Notes: a model not told the origin generated them from the sequence alone. DNA of 64,000 bases from Atherix ibis (GCA_958298945.1 OY282606.1:60091920-60155919), one strand, 5' to 3'; shown: positions 45,582 through 56,649, counted from the first letter of the stretch. Numbers and translations: made by a program.

Positions 45582-45829
45582 TCAGCCTCTTATAGTTGCT
45601 ATAATATCCGCTATTCCTTGTGAAACTGGAATCGCTTTAGCTGCACCATCTCTAACGTTTTGTCCGATTCGTTCCTAATGTAAAAATACAGAGAACTTGA
45701 GATACACAGAATTTAAATAATTACATATTATACACTTACAATACGTTTTCCTATTCGTTGAAGCCATCCAGATTGAGATTGTCCAATCATAATTATAATT
45801 GTAAATAAAAATATTTTATAAAAATTCAG
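45582..45829 (-). pseudogene. Cecropin with CTG in place of the start ATG
   Basis: Minus-strand cecropin, intact except for initiation. Exon 1 is 45829-45740, intron 45739-45675 (65 bp, GTAAGT...TAG, phase 0), exon 2 45674-45582 (30 codons plus TGA, canonical length). The first codon aligned with the paralogues' Met is CTG, followed by NFYKIFLFTIIIMIGQSQS, a good leader, then mature GWLQRIGKRI. Exon 2 gives ERIGQNVRDGAAKAIPVSQG and ends ATIRG with an amidation Gly. An in-frame TAA lies two codons upstream, and the only internal ATG (codon 14) would lose the hydrophobic leader. The promoter (TATATAAAG at 45900) and splice sites look functional. It is either a very young pseudogene, a sequence error, or a gene using a non-AUG start (the -3 base is A). 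It has 60 codons. Confidence 0.85.
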
Positions 45830-45900
45830 TTTTTAGAATTTATTTTTAAAATGGCATATCTTTGAAATAATAATGGTATGAACTGAGTTAAATTCACGAC

Positions 45901-45908
45901 TTTATATA
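45901..45908 (-). promoter_or_regulatory. TATA box of the CTG-start cecropin
   Basis: TATATAAA (minus strand), 72 bp before the CTG. A TCAGTT initiator-like motif lies at 45881-45886, a somewhat short 24 bp downstream. No kappaB consensus in about 200 bp. Confidence 0.55.
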
Positions 45909-46117
45909 TGAAAAATAATATTTACTCAAGAAGGAAAACACACAGGGTAAAGTACCAATAATTTTAATTACATAAAAAAACTTGTGTCAATTAAAATTGA
46001 AAGATGATCGGATAAATATTAAATATTTATTTAAAAAAAAGTTTTATTTCCAATTACACTTCATGAAGCTAAGAAAAGAAATGGTCTCACATGAAAAAAG
46101 GCATATGTACGAGTATC

Positions 46118-46370
46118 AAAGGTAAACTTAAAAAGCGTCTAGAATTTGCTAACGATCATATAAAAAAAGATGGGAACTTTTCGTTAACGGTAATTATTTC
46201 TGAAGAAAGTAAATGCAATATTTACAGATCGATTCGAGGAGGCATGGTTTGAAGAAGAACTGAAGAAGCATTGTTAATAAAAAATCTTCATACGAAAATT
46301 AAGCATGGTGGTGTCGGAGTCACGATGTAAAGATATATAGCGGCTTATAACACTACATTTTGTCCTAGAT
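46118..46370 (+). mobile_element. Tc1 transposase fragment
   Basis: Frame KKRLEFANDHIKKDGNFSLT, then VIISEESKCNIY, RRTEEALLIKNLHTKIKHGG and VGVTM, a match to the central Tc1 transposase (ARLEFAKEH, SDESKF, KHGGGSVMVW). The catalytic Asp of SDES is Glu here. About 75 codons, degenerate. Confidence 0.75.
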
Positions 46371-46439
46371 CCACCACAATAATAGGATATAAATAAACTA
46401 CGGCAGGAACATAAAGATAGTCATTTATTTACAACAATT

Positions 46440-47030
46440 TTAATTTATTTATATACATCAGTATTATCCCTTTCAAAGTAGTTTCCTTAACAATTTCGGA
46501 ACTAGTGTTTCAAACCTATTTCGTTGAATATAATCGACAGTAGTGAAATGACCTTCTTTCAAGAGTTTATGAATTTTGGAAAACAAACAAAAAAAGGTGG
46601 TGGGAAACTACAAAAATGCCTCTTATTGAAAAAAAATACTCATTGATGGATATGGCCATGTAGTAGAGATATTGTAATGGGGGACATCCAAGTGTCTGGA
46701 ATATCCTATCTAATGGAAAGAACCTTCTTTCTCAGGCATCAAGATCACTTCAACATTAATCGACGGTTTGCCCTTACAAAAGGCCCGACTTGTTCCATAT
46801 TTTCATCAGTATTCGATATTGAGGACCTTCGCGAGAGGGGTACGTCTTCCACTGGTTCTCAGCCCACTAAAAATGCTTTATGCCACTGAAAAACTTGCAC
46901 TCTTGGAAATCTCCCAATAAGATCATTACAACTTTTCGTAAGTCAAATTACGAAAATTAAATTTGACTTACGAAATTTGTAATGAGCTTGGCGGATTCAC
47001 CAAGCTTACCACAAAATTTAATGGTACATC
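46440..47030 (-). mobile_element. Mariner N-terminal transposase fragment
   Basis: Minus frames near 46780-46900 read VQVFQWHKAFLVG, then EPVEDVPLSRRSSISNTDEN and RANRRLMLK: the second helix-turn-helix and linker of a DD34D mariner transposase. Heavily mutated; the catalytic part is not recognisable. Confidence 0.6.
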
Positions 47031-47134
47031 GTTGCTCCAAATTTCGCTGTTCCGTTTTTTCTTAACACACTACAAAAACACAGGAAAAAAATGATGTCAA
47101 TTTTTTTTAAGCATGTTAAATGTTTTTACGAACA

Positions 47135-47865
47135 TTTTTTTTTTTTTTTTTATTTATTTAGATATTTACAACTACAACATAGTAATAAGCAAATTTTTGC
47201 AATAGTATTAATTAACTTGATAGGTTGTGGGGAGTAAACATCCAATGAAGTTCCTCCTGCTAGCGTGTGTTTCTGTTAGGCCTCAGTATTTAAGTAAATC
47301 ACGCGACCAGTGACGCTTAAGTCTTCGATGGGTATTTCTAGGGAAGGAAATGGAGGATAGTTCTTTAACAAGAGGATTATTATGATTGAGGACACGGGAA
47401 CGGAACTTTTTATAACGAGATACAGCCACATCAAAAACAAATGGGACTTTAAGATCACGATGAATAACAGTATTGCGAACATAAAAGGGGGCATCGACAA
47501 TTGTACGGAGTATTTTTGATTGAAGGGATTGGATTCGACGGGAATTAGAAGGCTTAGTAGATCCCCAGAGTTCTAGTCCGTATGTCCATATGGGTTTCAG
47601 TAAGGTATTATATAACAGAACTTTGCTGTCTATAGTAAGTTTGGAACGTTTGTCTAGAAGTCGAAGTAGTTTTAGGTATCGTCTTTTAAGTTCTTGTCTT
47701 TTAAGTCTTGTATGTGGGTTCCATGTCAAGCATTTGTCTAAGTACAGTCCTAGATACCGAGCTTCGGTGTGTTGAGGTATGGCACTGCCATTAAGGTATA
47801 TGGGAAGGCATGTCTCACGACGGAGAGTAAAAGTTACCTGGATAGATTTACGGTCATTGACCGTA
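47135..47865 (-). mobile_element. 5'-truncated Jockey LINE with poly(A) tail
   Basis: The minus frame 47283-47729 encodes the ORF2 C-terminus of Jockey elements (TWNPHTRLKRQELKRRYLKL, then LLYNTLLKPIWTYGLELWG, SKILRTIVDAPFYVRNTVIH and HRRLKRHWSRDLLKY). A preceding shifted frame gives NDRKSIQVTFTLRRETCLP, and then the sequence stops, so it is 5' truncated. The T-run at 47135-47151 is the tail in antisense. The body is quite open, a fairly recent insertion. Confidence 0.9.
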
Positions 47866-48499
47866 TATGTAAAAGATATACAATATCCGGAAACACGTTT
47901 CCGAATATTTATAAGTTTATGTGACCCTTTCCCTCTTATTCACTTTCAAAAGCAAGTTTTCCTTAAACCAAATTTCGTACGGTTCATTGTTTTATGAAGT
48001 AGATTTGTTATATTTTAAATACCGCATTTCAAAATATTCCATAATTACCCAGATATTGTATGGTGTATGGGTATTGAAAGAATTTTAAAATATTGACAAA
48101 ATTTCTAATTTAGTTAACATATATTATATGGTTAAGCCTAAGGAGTAGTTGCGTCATGCACACATGCGTCTATAACAGACCCACTACATGTATTTTACCA
48201 TACACAATCTATTTGAAAAGTCAAGGCATAGATAAAATACGGCAAAGTGTCTTTAGCACACTTTTTCGCGTATAATTTTTGTGTTATATAAAGGTATTTA
48301 GTTATAAATTTGATTTACAATAAAAAATATTGGGTTGTCAAGAAAGTAATTTCATTGTTTCCCAACAGAGGACTTAATTGTATTTTTTCACAACCAACTT
48401 CAAACTTAAGCTGCATAATCATATGTATTTTGATAGCTGACATAACAAGGCTTGCTTGTGAAAAAATGCGATTAATTCAACATAGTAGTTTTTGGTTGA

Positions 48500-49235
48500 T
48501 ACCCTTTTTTTTCTTTTTTTTTCCATATATTATTATATGGAAAGTTCAATTCCATATAAAGGGGTAGGTTTACCTTGACAAAGTGTGAAAGTAATATGAG
48601 CACTCTTCCGTTCATTTATCTTCACTCTCCATGTCTTAAACCAAGATTGAAGGTTGTGGATATGGGATAGTAAATTGTTGGAAGCTATGTCACGATTTGA
48701 ATGGGTAGCAAGTATGGCCGTATCGTCTGCATAAGTAGTAATGATAGTATTAGGATAAGCTGGGATGTCATGGGTATAAATATTATATAAGATGGGACCA
48801 AGGATACTGCCTTGTGGGACTCCGGCTAAAATAGAATATATTTCCGAGGATTCTGATTTAATTGCAACTTGGAAATATCGTTGGGAGAGATATGAATTTA
48901 TGATAAGGTAGTATGTTGAGGAAAGAAAGCTCATGAGTTTCCAGAGGAGTCCAGGATGCCACACACGATCAAAAGCTTGGGAGATATCTAAAAATACTCC
49001 TGGGCAATACTCTTTCCTCTCAAGAGAGGATGCAATATGATTAACAATGCGATAGCATTGCTGGATAGTGGAGTGTTCAGACCGGCAGCCAAATTAGTGA
49101 TCAGGAATAATTTTTTCATTAACTAGAACTGGGTAGAGTCGTTTTAATAGGAGTTTCTCGAATATCTTACCAAGAATGGGTTTATTTGGTTCAGGAATCA
49201 TTTTAATGACAGAATATTTCCAGAGATACCCTTTT
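48500..49235 (-). mobile_element. Jockey LINE fragment nested in the mariner
   Basis: The minus frame 48533-48964 is the RT palm: WHPGLLWKL, VPQGSILGPILYNIYTHDIP and TTYADDTAILATHSN (catalytic Tyr-Ala-Asp-Asp), then KINERKSAHITFTLCQG. Upstream frames give the RT fingers (49000-49220). The insertion has a T-rich run at its left end (48506-48522) and a target-site duplication GATACCCTTTT on both sides (48496 and 49227). Both the 5' part and the ORF2 C-terminus are missing, so it is truncated at both ends. Confidence 0.88.
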
Positions 49236-49940
49236 AAATATGGAAAGTGAAAAACAGCATTTTCGGCATATTTTACTTTTTTAATATATGAATATAAAAA
49301 TGCTGTTCAAGCAAGAAAAATAAATATCCGATGTGTATGGAGAAGATGTGTTAAGTGCAAAAATTGGCTCGTAAAATTTCGATCCGGCAATTTTGATCTT
49401 GAAGATACACCAAGCTCTGGAAGGCCAGTTGAAGCTGGTGAAGAGTAAAGGCATTAATTTATGGAAAAAGGCGAATAACAACTCGTGAGATCGCTGAGAG
49501 ATAAAATTTATCGAAAACAACCGTTCATGATCATTTGAAAGGGCTAGGTTTAATCTCAAAGCTCGACATTTGGGTTCTTCATCATCTTATGGAAAAAAAA
49601 ATTTGCGCCGTCGCATTGACGTTCGTGATTTGCTTCTCAAACGTCAAGAAAATGATCCATTTTTGAAGCGTTTCATCACTGGGGATGAAAAATGGGTTGT
49701 CTACAACAATGTTAAGCGCAAAAGATCGTGGAGTAGAAAAGATGAACCGGCTCAAAGCACTTCGAAAGACAATATTCATTAAAAAAAGGTTATGCTATCT
49801 GTTTGGTGGGATTTCAAAGGAATCGTTTATTTTGAGCTTCTACCGAACAACACAACGATCAATTCTGAAGTGTCCTGTCATTGAAGTGTCCTGACAAATT
49901 GAATTATTCACTTAAAGAAAAAAGGCCAATAAATAAACTA

Positions 49941-49998
49941 TTGGGTTGTTTGGAAAGTAATTCCGTAATGAAACGAGATTACTTTCTTGACAACCCAA
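49941..49998. repeat. 58-bp palindromic mariner-tip unit
   Basis: TTGGGTTGTTTGGAAAGTAA (49941) and its inverted partner ending 49998 are two mariner termini facing each other with about 15 nt between, preceded by TA. Either an extreme internal-deletion derivative (micro-MITE) or the result of deletion of the 3' half of the mariner. Confidence 0.7.
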
Positions 49999-51896
49999 TT
50001 AAAAATTCATTTATAAGTATTATTCGCTATTTACTTCAAAAGTTTTTGAGAATCAAAAAATTCATATTCATCAATAAAAATCTGAATCTTTATTAAAAAT
50101 ATGTGCTCAAATACTTGATTGATTCGCAAACAACCACAACCATGCAAAGATTTAATAGACACTTTGAATTTTTTGCATATAACTAAGTTCCAATAAGTTT
50201 TATTATCGTTGTTTAATACTTTTTACTATCGAAGAGTAAGAGGTATATGCAGTCGTCCAAGACACTGGTATTGTGAAGCAATAGTTCGTTTCCTAACTAG
50301 AACCAAGTTGCGAGTAACAAATATATAAATATGAAAACCGACAAAGTAGTTGATTTTTCTTCATTATATAATATGTAAGAAATCTTAAATTTTCCAGGTT
50401 TTAGAACATAACAATCCATCATATACCATATATTTAATTATAATATTTTATATTTTTTTTTAAATTTAATGCTTTATAATAAGTTAATATTATAGTTAAA
50501 GAATTACCATATTATCTCAGGAATTTGGAAAAATACAAATAAATAATTTGTACTAAATATTTCTAATATAAATAGAAATATTTAGTACAAATTAATTATT
50601 TTTGGATCAATAGATACAAGCACTGGAAATGCTAATTTTTATGTACGATTGTATTTTTAAAGGATCTTTTAAATATTTTTAGTATATGTATGGAACATTA
50701 TAGAAAAAATTATAATCAGGTCGTGGTAATTTTTACCTGTATGGACTGCCTATTACTTCAATCTTGACCATTGGAGTATTTTTAAACAGACTGTCGTTAA
50801 ATGTCTGCATTCTAATTGATTACTCTGTCTTTTTTGTTGTCTGCTTGATCTTGATTTTATAGCATTAATCTAGTATATCGTAGATGCAGAAAGTGCTTAA
50901 GATAATTTGCAACAGACGACACTGCTTGCTATAAGGCAGCCACCCAATCAAGTGCCCCCTCATAGTTTATGTTTTTAACTATCATCATTTTATACATTCC
51001 ATAATACCATACACATATCCGGAACTACAATTTCTGCACGTGTAGGCATCTAATTGGGCAGATTTGAGAAGCATTTACGATTAAGTTTTATTACAACGGA
51101 ATTTTTATTTTCATTTTTTTTGTACAACGATAAGTGGGAATTGGACGGACGGAGTAATAATACATACACATATGTATAAATAGATTCTAGCATATTATAA
51201 TTTGTCTGTCCATACTAGAGTAAGATACAAAAGATAGTTTTTGGAATATGTGCGACGAAAAAACGCAATTCGCCTGACTTACTGACCATTTTTGTTAACG
51301 AACATTAAAATCGTATCCCGGTTTTCCTTAAATTACATAATGTACATAGTATTTTTGATTTATGTAACGCTTTCGTAATATTTCTTATTCCTTTACTTCA
51401 AAATATATGTAAGCAAATCAAATAATCGTTTTATTGTACTTTATATTAAAATAACATGATTATGATTTAAAATGTATTTTTTGTATTATAAAAACAAACT
51501 AATACATCTAGCGAACAATTTTAATGTAAAATCTGTGGTTAATACCAAAGAATTTTCGAATTCAACATAATCAAGCAACTGAATTAAAATATAAGTAATT
51601 ATATGAATGTAACTATTGTACTTACAATGATAAGAAGTTAAATATCAACCCTAGAAATAACGTAGTTGCTAACTTGAATGCAAGGAACGCATCTTCTACA
51701 ACATGAGTTTCATTTATACATTTGATTGAAAAAATAAAAACGGACTTTTGTATGTTATTAAAAATTACTTTTGTATATCATTAAAAATGTAATTTTATTG
51801 CCTTCAAAATAAATGTAAATTGTAATCACTTATTATTTTTTGTTATTTTTATGAAGTGAATCACTTTTTTGGGGATAAGCGGGACTGGAATGTGTA
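49999..51896. other. AT-rich DNA, with a 20-bp inverted repeat
   Basis: The arms AATTTGTACTAAATATTTCT (50545-50564) and its complement (50574-50593) surround a 9-nt loop. No gene recognised. Confidence 0.55.
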
Positions 51897-52806
51897 AGGT
51901 TTTCCAAAAAGAGTAATATGATTTCTTTCTAAAAAAAAACACACTAATTGTTAAGGAAATTCAAATGTTTTTTATTTAATGTGAAGTACAATCGACACAA
52001 TTAAGTTCTGAATAAAACGTCATTCAAAAGGTCTCCACACCTTTTTTTGCAGGAACAAATTCGATGAACCCAATTTTCGAGCACTTTTTCCACTAAATCA
52101 AATCGTATGTCATGAATAGCACGTTCAATATTGACTTCTAAAGCTTGATGAGAGTCTGGTTTATTGCTAAAGACCAATGACTTCAAATAACACCACAAGA
52201 AATACTCAAATGGTGTTAAATCACAACTTTTTGGGGGCCATTCAATGTCACAATTTCTTGAAATAATCGAATCTCCAAACTTTTCTCGCAATAATTCGGT
52301 TGTTGCACGTTCTGTGTGGCACGTAGCCCCGTCTTGTTGGAAACAGACGTTGTCAAGATCAACTCCTTCCAATTTCGGCCATAAAAAGTTGGTTATCATC
52401 GATCTATACCGCTCTCCATTGACAGTAACGGTGTTACCAGCTTTATTTCGAAAGGAGTACGGACCGATGATTCCACCAGACCAAAACCACACCAAACTGT
52501 CATTTTAGGTGAATGTAATGGGTGTTCATGAATAATTTGTGGATTTTCTTCGCACCAGAATCGACAGTTTTGTTTATTTACCGCACCACTCAGATGAAAG
52601 TGAGCCTCATCGGAGAACATGATTTTCTTAAATTGGTGAACGATTATTCCGATAATAAAATTGAATAATTTGTAAACGTTGTTCTTGCGTATATCTCTCC
52701 ATGCTGAAATTGTATATATTACTGAATACAAAAAAAAACAGATCATGACATATTACAAATGGCCAAAACGTCACTTAGAAATCATATTACTCTTATTGGA
52801 AAACCC
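51897..52806 (-). mobile_element. DD41D-type element with internal deletion (copy 2)
   Basis: 910 bp between about 30-bp inverted termini (AGGTTTTCC...AGTAATATGATTTCT at 51897, complement ending 52806), each flanked by TA. The minus-strand transposase C-terminal two thirds is open: a first-Asp block MFSDEAHFHLSG in 52396-52746, then after a one-base frame change 52001-52495 with GGIIGPYSFRN, CFQQDGATCHT (second Asp) and CDLTPFEYFLW. Counting from the second Asp, 41 residues precede the residue at the third catalytic position, which suggests the DD41D (rosa-like) clade; that position is Glu here where relatives have Asp. The N-terminal DNA-binding half is absent, so it is non-autonomous. Confidence 0.92.
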
Positions 52807-54969
52807 TAAGTTAGGGTAAACCCTAGTTTAAAAGACGTAAATATGGAATACATTTGCTAAATCAAGATTATTATTTCATTAGAATTTGATTTTTTCAGTA
52901 TATTATTTATCGAAAAAACCGCTCATTTAAGAATGCAGTTTAGAACAATGTTTAGGATATCCTCTCAGTATATTTAGAACAATGTTTAGGATATCCTCTC
53001 AGAAAAAAAACTGGACGTAGTCAATGTGAAATAGATCATAAGCTCAATATGAGCCTAACAACGATAAAATATGAGTTGTGTCGTTTCATAAAACTATTTC
53101 TATTAATCGGAGGCCACTATCGTCGTCCCATCGTCAAACATGTGTTTAATTCGCCCTGAAATACATCGAATTGAATATCGATACTATACTATTTATTTAC
53201 TCACCTACATATCTTATATTCTATACAATTGCCTCCAAACACAAATATTTCGCTAACATCAATTTCTATGCATAAATTATATATCGAGTCCAAATAAAAC
53301 ATTTGCATTTCAATACAACTCCGACAATAATTGTTTAATTAATAATTGCAAAATATTTTATCAGGTGATAGAATTGCTATGAAATACCATATATGGAAAT
53401 TTCTTATAATTGTTAAGTTGAACTCAGTTGCTGAGTTCAACTTAACAATTATAACAGGTACTTAACAATAGTATCAACAGGTACGTGTGGATAGAATATC
53501 AAAAAAATTATTATTGATTTTAAATTTTAGAAAGTAATTATAACCTGGTTTGATCACATATTTTGGCATTACCTCGAAAACATGGGGCGCTTCTAATTAG
53601 AAAATAACAAATATTAATCCCTTCTGTTATTTGTAAGTACAAATTATTCAATTTCATGAACTGATCTTGAGAAATTAATCAATTAAAATATAAAAAATTG
53701 GATGTGTAGATTCCAAGTTCAAAACTTTTTTTTTATTTAATTACGAGATAATTGCACTTCAGGTTTGCTTCAAGATCTAATAATTTTAAACTATTGGGAG
53801 GACTGAAACCAAATATTATGGTATATATTTATTTCTAAGCAACAAAAATGTTAGTAAACAACAAAAAAGTATTGATAGTATTTCGAAAGGGGTTTCCACC
53901 ATTTTTTTATTGTAATTACTTTTAAATTGGAGTATTTGTTTTTTGGCTGCATCAATAATTAAGTTGAATTAAGTGAAATTTCGTAGTTACTAATTTAAAA
54001 CTACACATTTGAAAAAACATCACTTAAAATAGGCGACTAAATTTAAACCAAATAGCATATGGACTTTTTTAATGAATGCTGGACTTACAAATGTGTGAAG
54101 ATTATTCCGCTTTGTGCATCGACAAAGGCAATGAATGCTCTTAGAAAGTATGATGGAAATTAAACTGCCAAAAGCTAATAAACTAAGTTTAACAAAAAAA
54201 TGAGTTTTTGATATTTCAAAAATAAACTATCACAATACTTATTTATATGATCGTATATTCAGAAAAATCAGTGAAGAAAATAATTTTGTAATTATTGCAG
54301 TGTCTTACAAAAGTCTTAATCGAGTGTTTGTTTTCTGGTTCTGCGAATCGATAAGCAAATAAATATTGCAGTTATACTATGCAATTCGGACGGATAATTA
54401 TAATATAATAAAAATTATAGTTTCAAAAGTATTAAAAATAATAGTTATCTAAATTACATATTTCTATCAAAATTTATGATAAAGATGACAGTACAAAACC
54501 AAACAACGCTTAAATTTATCTTCAAATCTATATTTTCTAGATTCTACTGAATATTTTTAAAAAAGAAGCTGTAAAAATATAAGCGCTTTCATTGGAATAA
54601 AATTATTTGCACCCGAATAATATGGTATGGAAAACAAAAGTAGAGTGTTGCGTTTAAAAAACATAGTAAAGTAGTAGTATACCTCCCAAATATAATTTAT
54701 TCTCCTATTTACATGTATAATAAAAAATCAGGATATATACGCATTCGAAAATAATATAGCTTTGATCTTTGCAGGTGCCTTTATTATATTGCATTATAGT
54801 CCTAATATCACTCTCCTAATCATAATATCAAAGTTGTTCAGTTATAAAAAAAAAGATTTTTTAGTCAGACTTAATAATCTTACGTATATCATATTGTAAA
54901 TAAAATACTGCATTAAACAATATTGAGCGAAGTCTTCAGCACAGATTTTGTATTTCGAATAATAATATA
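52807..54969. other. AT-rich DNA with repeats, no gene recognised
   Basis: It contains a 30-bp direct repeat (52939-52968 and 52973-53002) and the perfect palindrome at 53404-53454. The minus frame 54842-55039 overlaps transposase debris and is not convincing. Confidence 0.55.
53404..53454. repeat. Perfect palindrome, 24-bp arms, 3-nt loop
   Basis: Left arm 53404-53427 (TTATAATTGTTAAGTTGAAC...), loop TTG, right arm 53431-53454, no mismatch. A following CAGGTACTTAACAATAGTAT partly repeats the arm. Confidence 0.9.
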
Positions 54970-55700
54970 CAGGGTGTCCCAAAATACAGATAAGAAGTAA
55001 TTGTTTCACCGTATTGTTGAAACCACATGTTGTCGACATTCATATCTTGCAATTTCGGCACAAAATACTGGATTATCAGGTCGCGATAGCGATCATCATT
55101 AACTGTTATTACCTGATCAGCTACATTTTCGAAAAATCTGCATTAAACAGTCAAAATCTGCACCAAACAGTAACACTTTGTGGTTGCATTTGTTTCTCAA
55201 CAATCACTCGAGGATTTTTTGACCCCCAAATGCGATAGTTTTGTTAATTAACCAAGTCAGAAAGATGAAAATGAGCCTCATCGTTGAAGACGATTTTTTT
55301 CGAAAAAGCAGCATATATTTGTTGTTGCTCCATAATTTATTCAACGAACTCCATTCGCTGTGCGTCGTCAGTATATTTCAGTACTTGAGTCAATTGAACT
55401 TTGTTAGCATGAAGATTCAAATCTTTCGTGAGAATACGCCATAGAGAGCTTCTCAAAATATCCAATTCATGACCACGGAGCCGAATTGACGTTCCTGGAC
55501 TCTCAACAACGCTCTCACGAACTTGGTGAAGGACAGCCAGAGTGTTTAAGATCACTAATTGATCTCTTCGCAGTTAAGGAAGTTAAATCGGTTTTCCGAT
55601 CATATTTTATACGAAATTATTTTTCAAATATATACAATAGAAATATTTATATATGCAAAAACATATTCCTGCATTTGTGCATATATATATATATATGCTG
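54970..55700 (-). mobile_element. Tc1/mariner-superfamily transposase remnant
   Basis: The minus frame 55337-55555 gives RESVVESPGTSIRLRGHELD, then LRSSLWRILTKDLNLHANKV and LTQVLKYTDDAQRMEFVE, the DNA-binding half of a transposase. A second part (55000-55300) carries a SDEAHFHLS-like block, a VTVWC segment and YRD-like sequence with the Asp of QQDG lost. An acagggtgtcccaaaa stretch near 54971 may be a terminus. Confidence 0.75.
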
Positions 55701-55860
55701 AAGAAAGACAGCTTCCTTACAGGGATTTGCATATATGTTGTATATATTAAAAAATTTATTTTTTAAACTTAACTTCCGTAGATTATTTTTTAATTTTTAC
55801 TTACATCATTTCTTTAAAAAAAAATTTGGTTGTTAAAGATCGTAATATATAATAAATATT

Positions 55861-56012
55861 ATGAAGTTCATTGTTTTGTTTTTGGTATTATTATCAGCTT
55901 TATGTACTAACGGTAAAACACCAGTAAGAAAAAAGAGTTTTTTTAATTCATAAATTATTGCCAGAATATAGAAGCAAGAGTAAAATATTTCATAAAAAAG
56001 ACGTTTGCATAG
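55861..56012 (+). CDS. Candidate small secreted peptide
   Basis: Starts with a convincing signal peptide (MKFIVLFLVLLSALCTNG) similar to that of the four-cysteine gene at 43638 (both MKF-x-x-LFLVL). A GTAAGA donor follows codon 21 (Lys-Thr-Pro). With the acceptor at 55963-55964 the intron is 41 bp, short for a fly, and exon 2 reads NIEARVKYFIKKTFA before TAG, giving 36 residues with a small cationic end. Unspliced, the frame ends after 30 residues (55953). It could be a degenerate paralogue of a secreted immune peptide. No TATA box of the octamer type is evident upstream. Function unknown. Confidence 0.4.
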
Positions 56013-56019
56013 CATCGAT

Positions 56020-56649
56020 TAAAGGATAAGAATATTATGTATTAAAATATACAGATATTATAATTAAGTATTACTCTATTATTAAATATATTACCAAACG
56101 AATAAATTGATTCTTTTCTTTTACAAATTACATTTCAAATATTCAAATAAATTATAATTATGGTATCTGAAGCCCAAAATTTTTTGGGTGTTGGTATTTC
56201 CACAGTTTTTGATATTATATCCTTCCGTTGATTGGTGGGGGGGGGGTGGTTTGGGCTTTGAGTTTGTGTAAAGAGGTACTCTCACACCTACGATCATAAA
56301 GAAAAATACACAGGGGAAAGTGGAGATACCTATAAGTGTTTATTTCTGAGTGTTAGAAGAAACAGCCATAGAAGAAAAAACGGAAGAAACATTATGAGAT
56401 AAAGTAAAAAAAATTATTTCAAAAGAAGAGAAAAAAAACTATTAGAACATCCTATTAGTAGGATGGGAACCGAAATGAGAGGAGGGGCGGGAGAGGTATA
56501 AAAATTAGGAAAGGCAAAAACTTAGATTTTATGACACCAGAAATGTAAAGCATAGAAAAATTTTAACAAAAAAAAATTAAGAAGTACCTGTTCTAACAAA
56601 CAAAACACGAAAAAAATGGGAAAAATACCTTCATTTCTCAATAAAGTCT
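56020..56649. other. Purine-rich spacer with a G-run
   Basis: A G-tract (GGTGGGGGGGGGGTGG near 56235) and a long A/G-rich stretch to about 56530, including the 16-bp palindrome ATCCTATTAGTAGGAT and a GC-box-like GGAGGGGCGGGAGAGG followed by TATAAAAA. No coding region recognised. Confidence 0.5.

Larger units (their letters stand above)
48330..49998 (+). mobile_element. Mariner (DD34D), split by a Jockey insertion
   Basis: The left terminus TTGGGTTGTCAAGAAAGTAA at 48330 (after TA) and the inverted right terminus ending at 49998 bound the element. The transposase resumes after the LINE insert: ITTREIAERLNLSKTTVHDH with small frame changes near 49470-49530, then the open frame 49570-49782 (LLLKRQENDPFLKRFITGDE with the first Asp, then KWVVYNN, KRKRSWSR), and VMLSVWWDFKGIVYFELLPN near 49790. 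The C-terminal half with the second and third Asp is deleted, so it is inactive. Confidence 0.88.
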
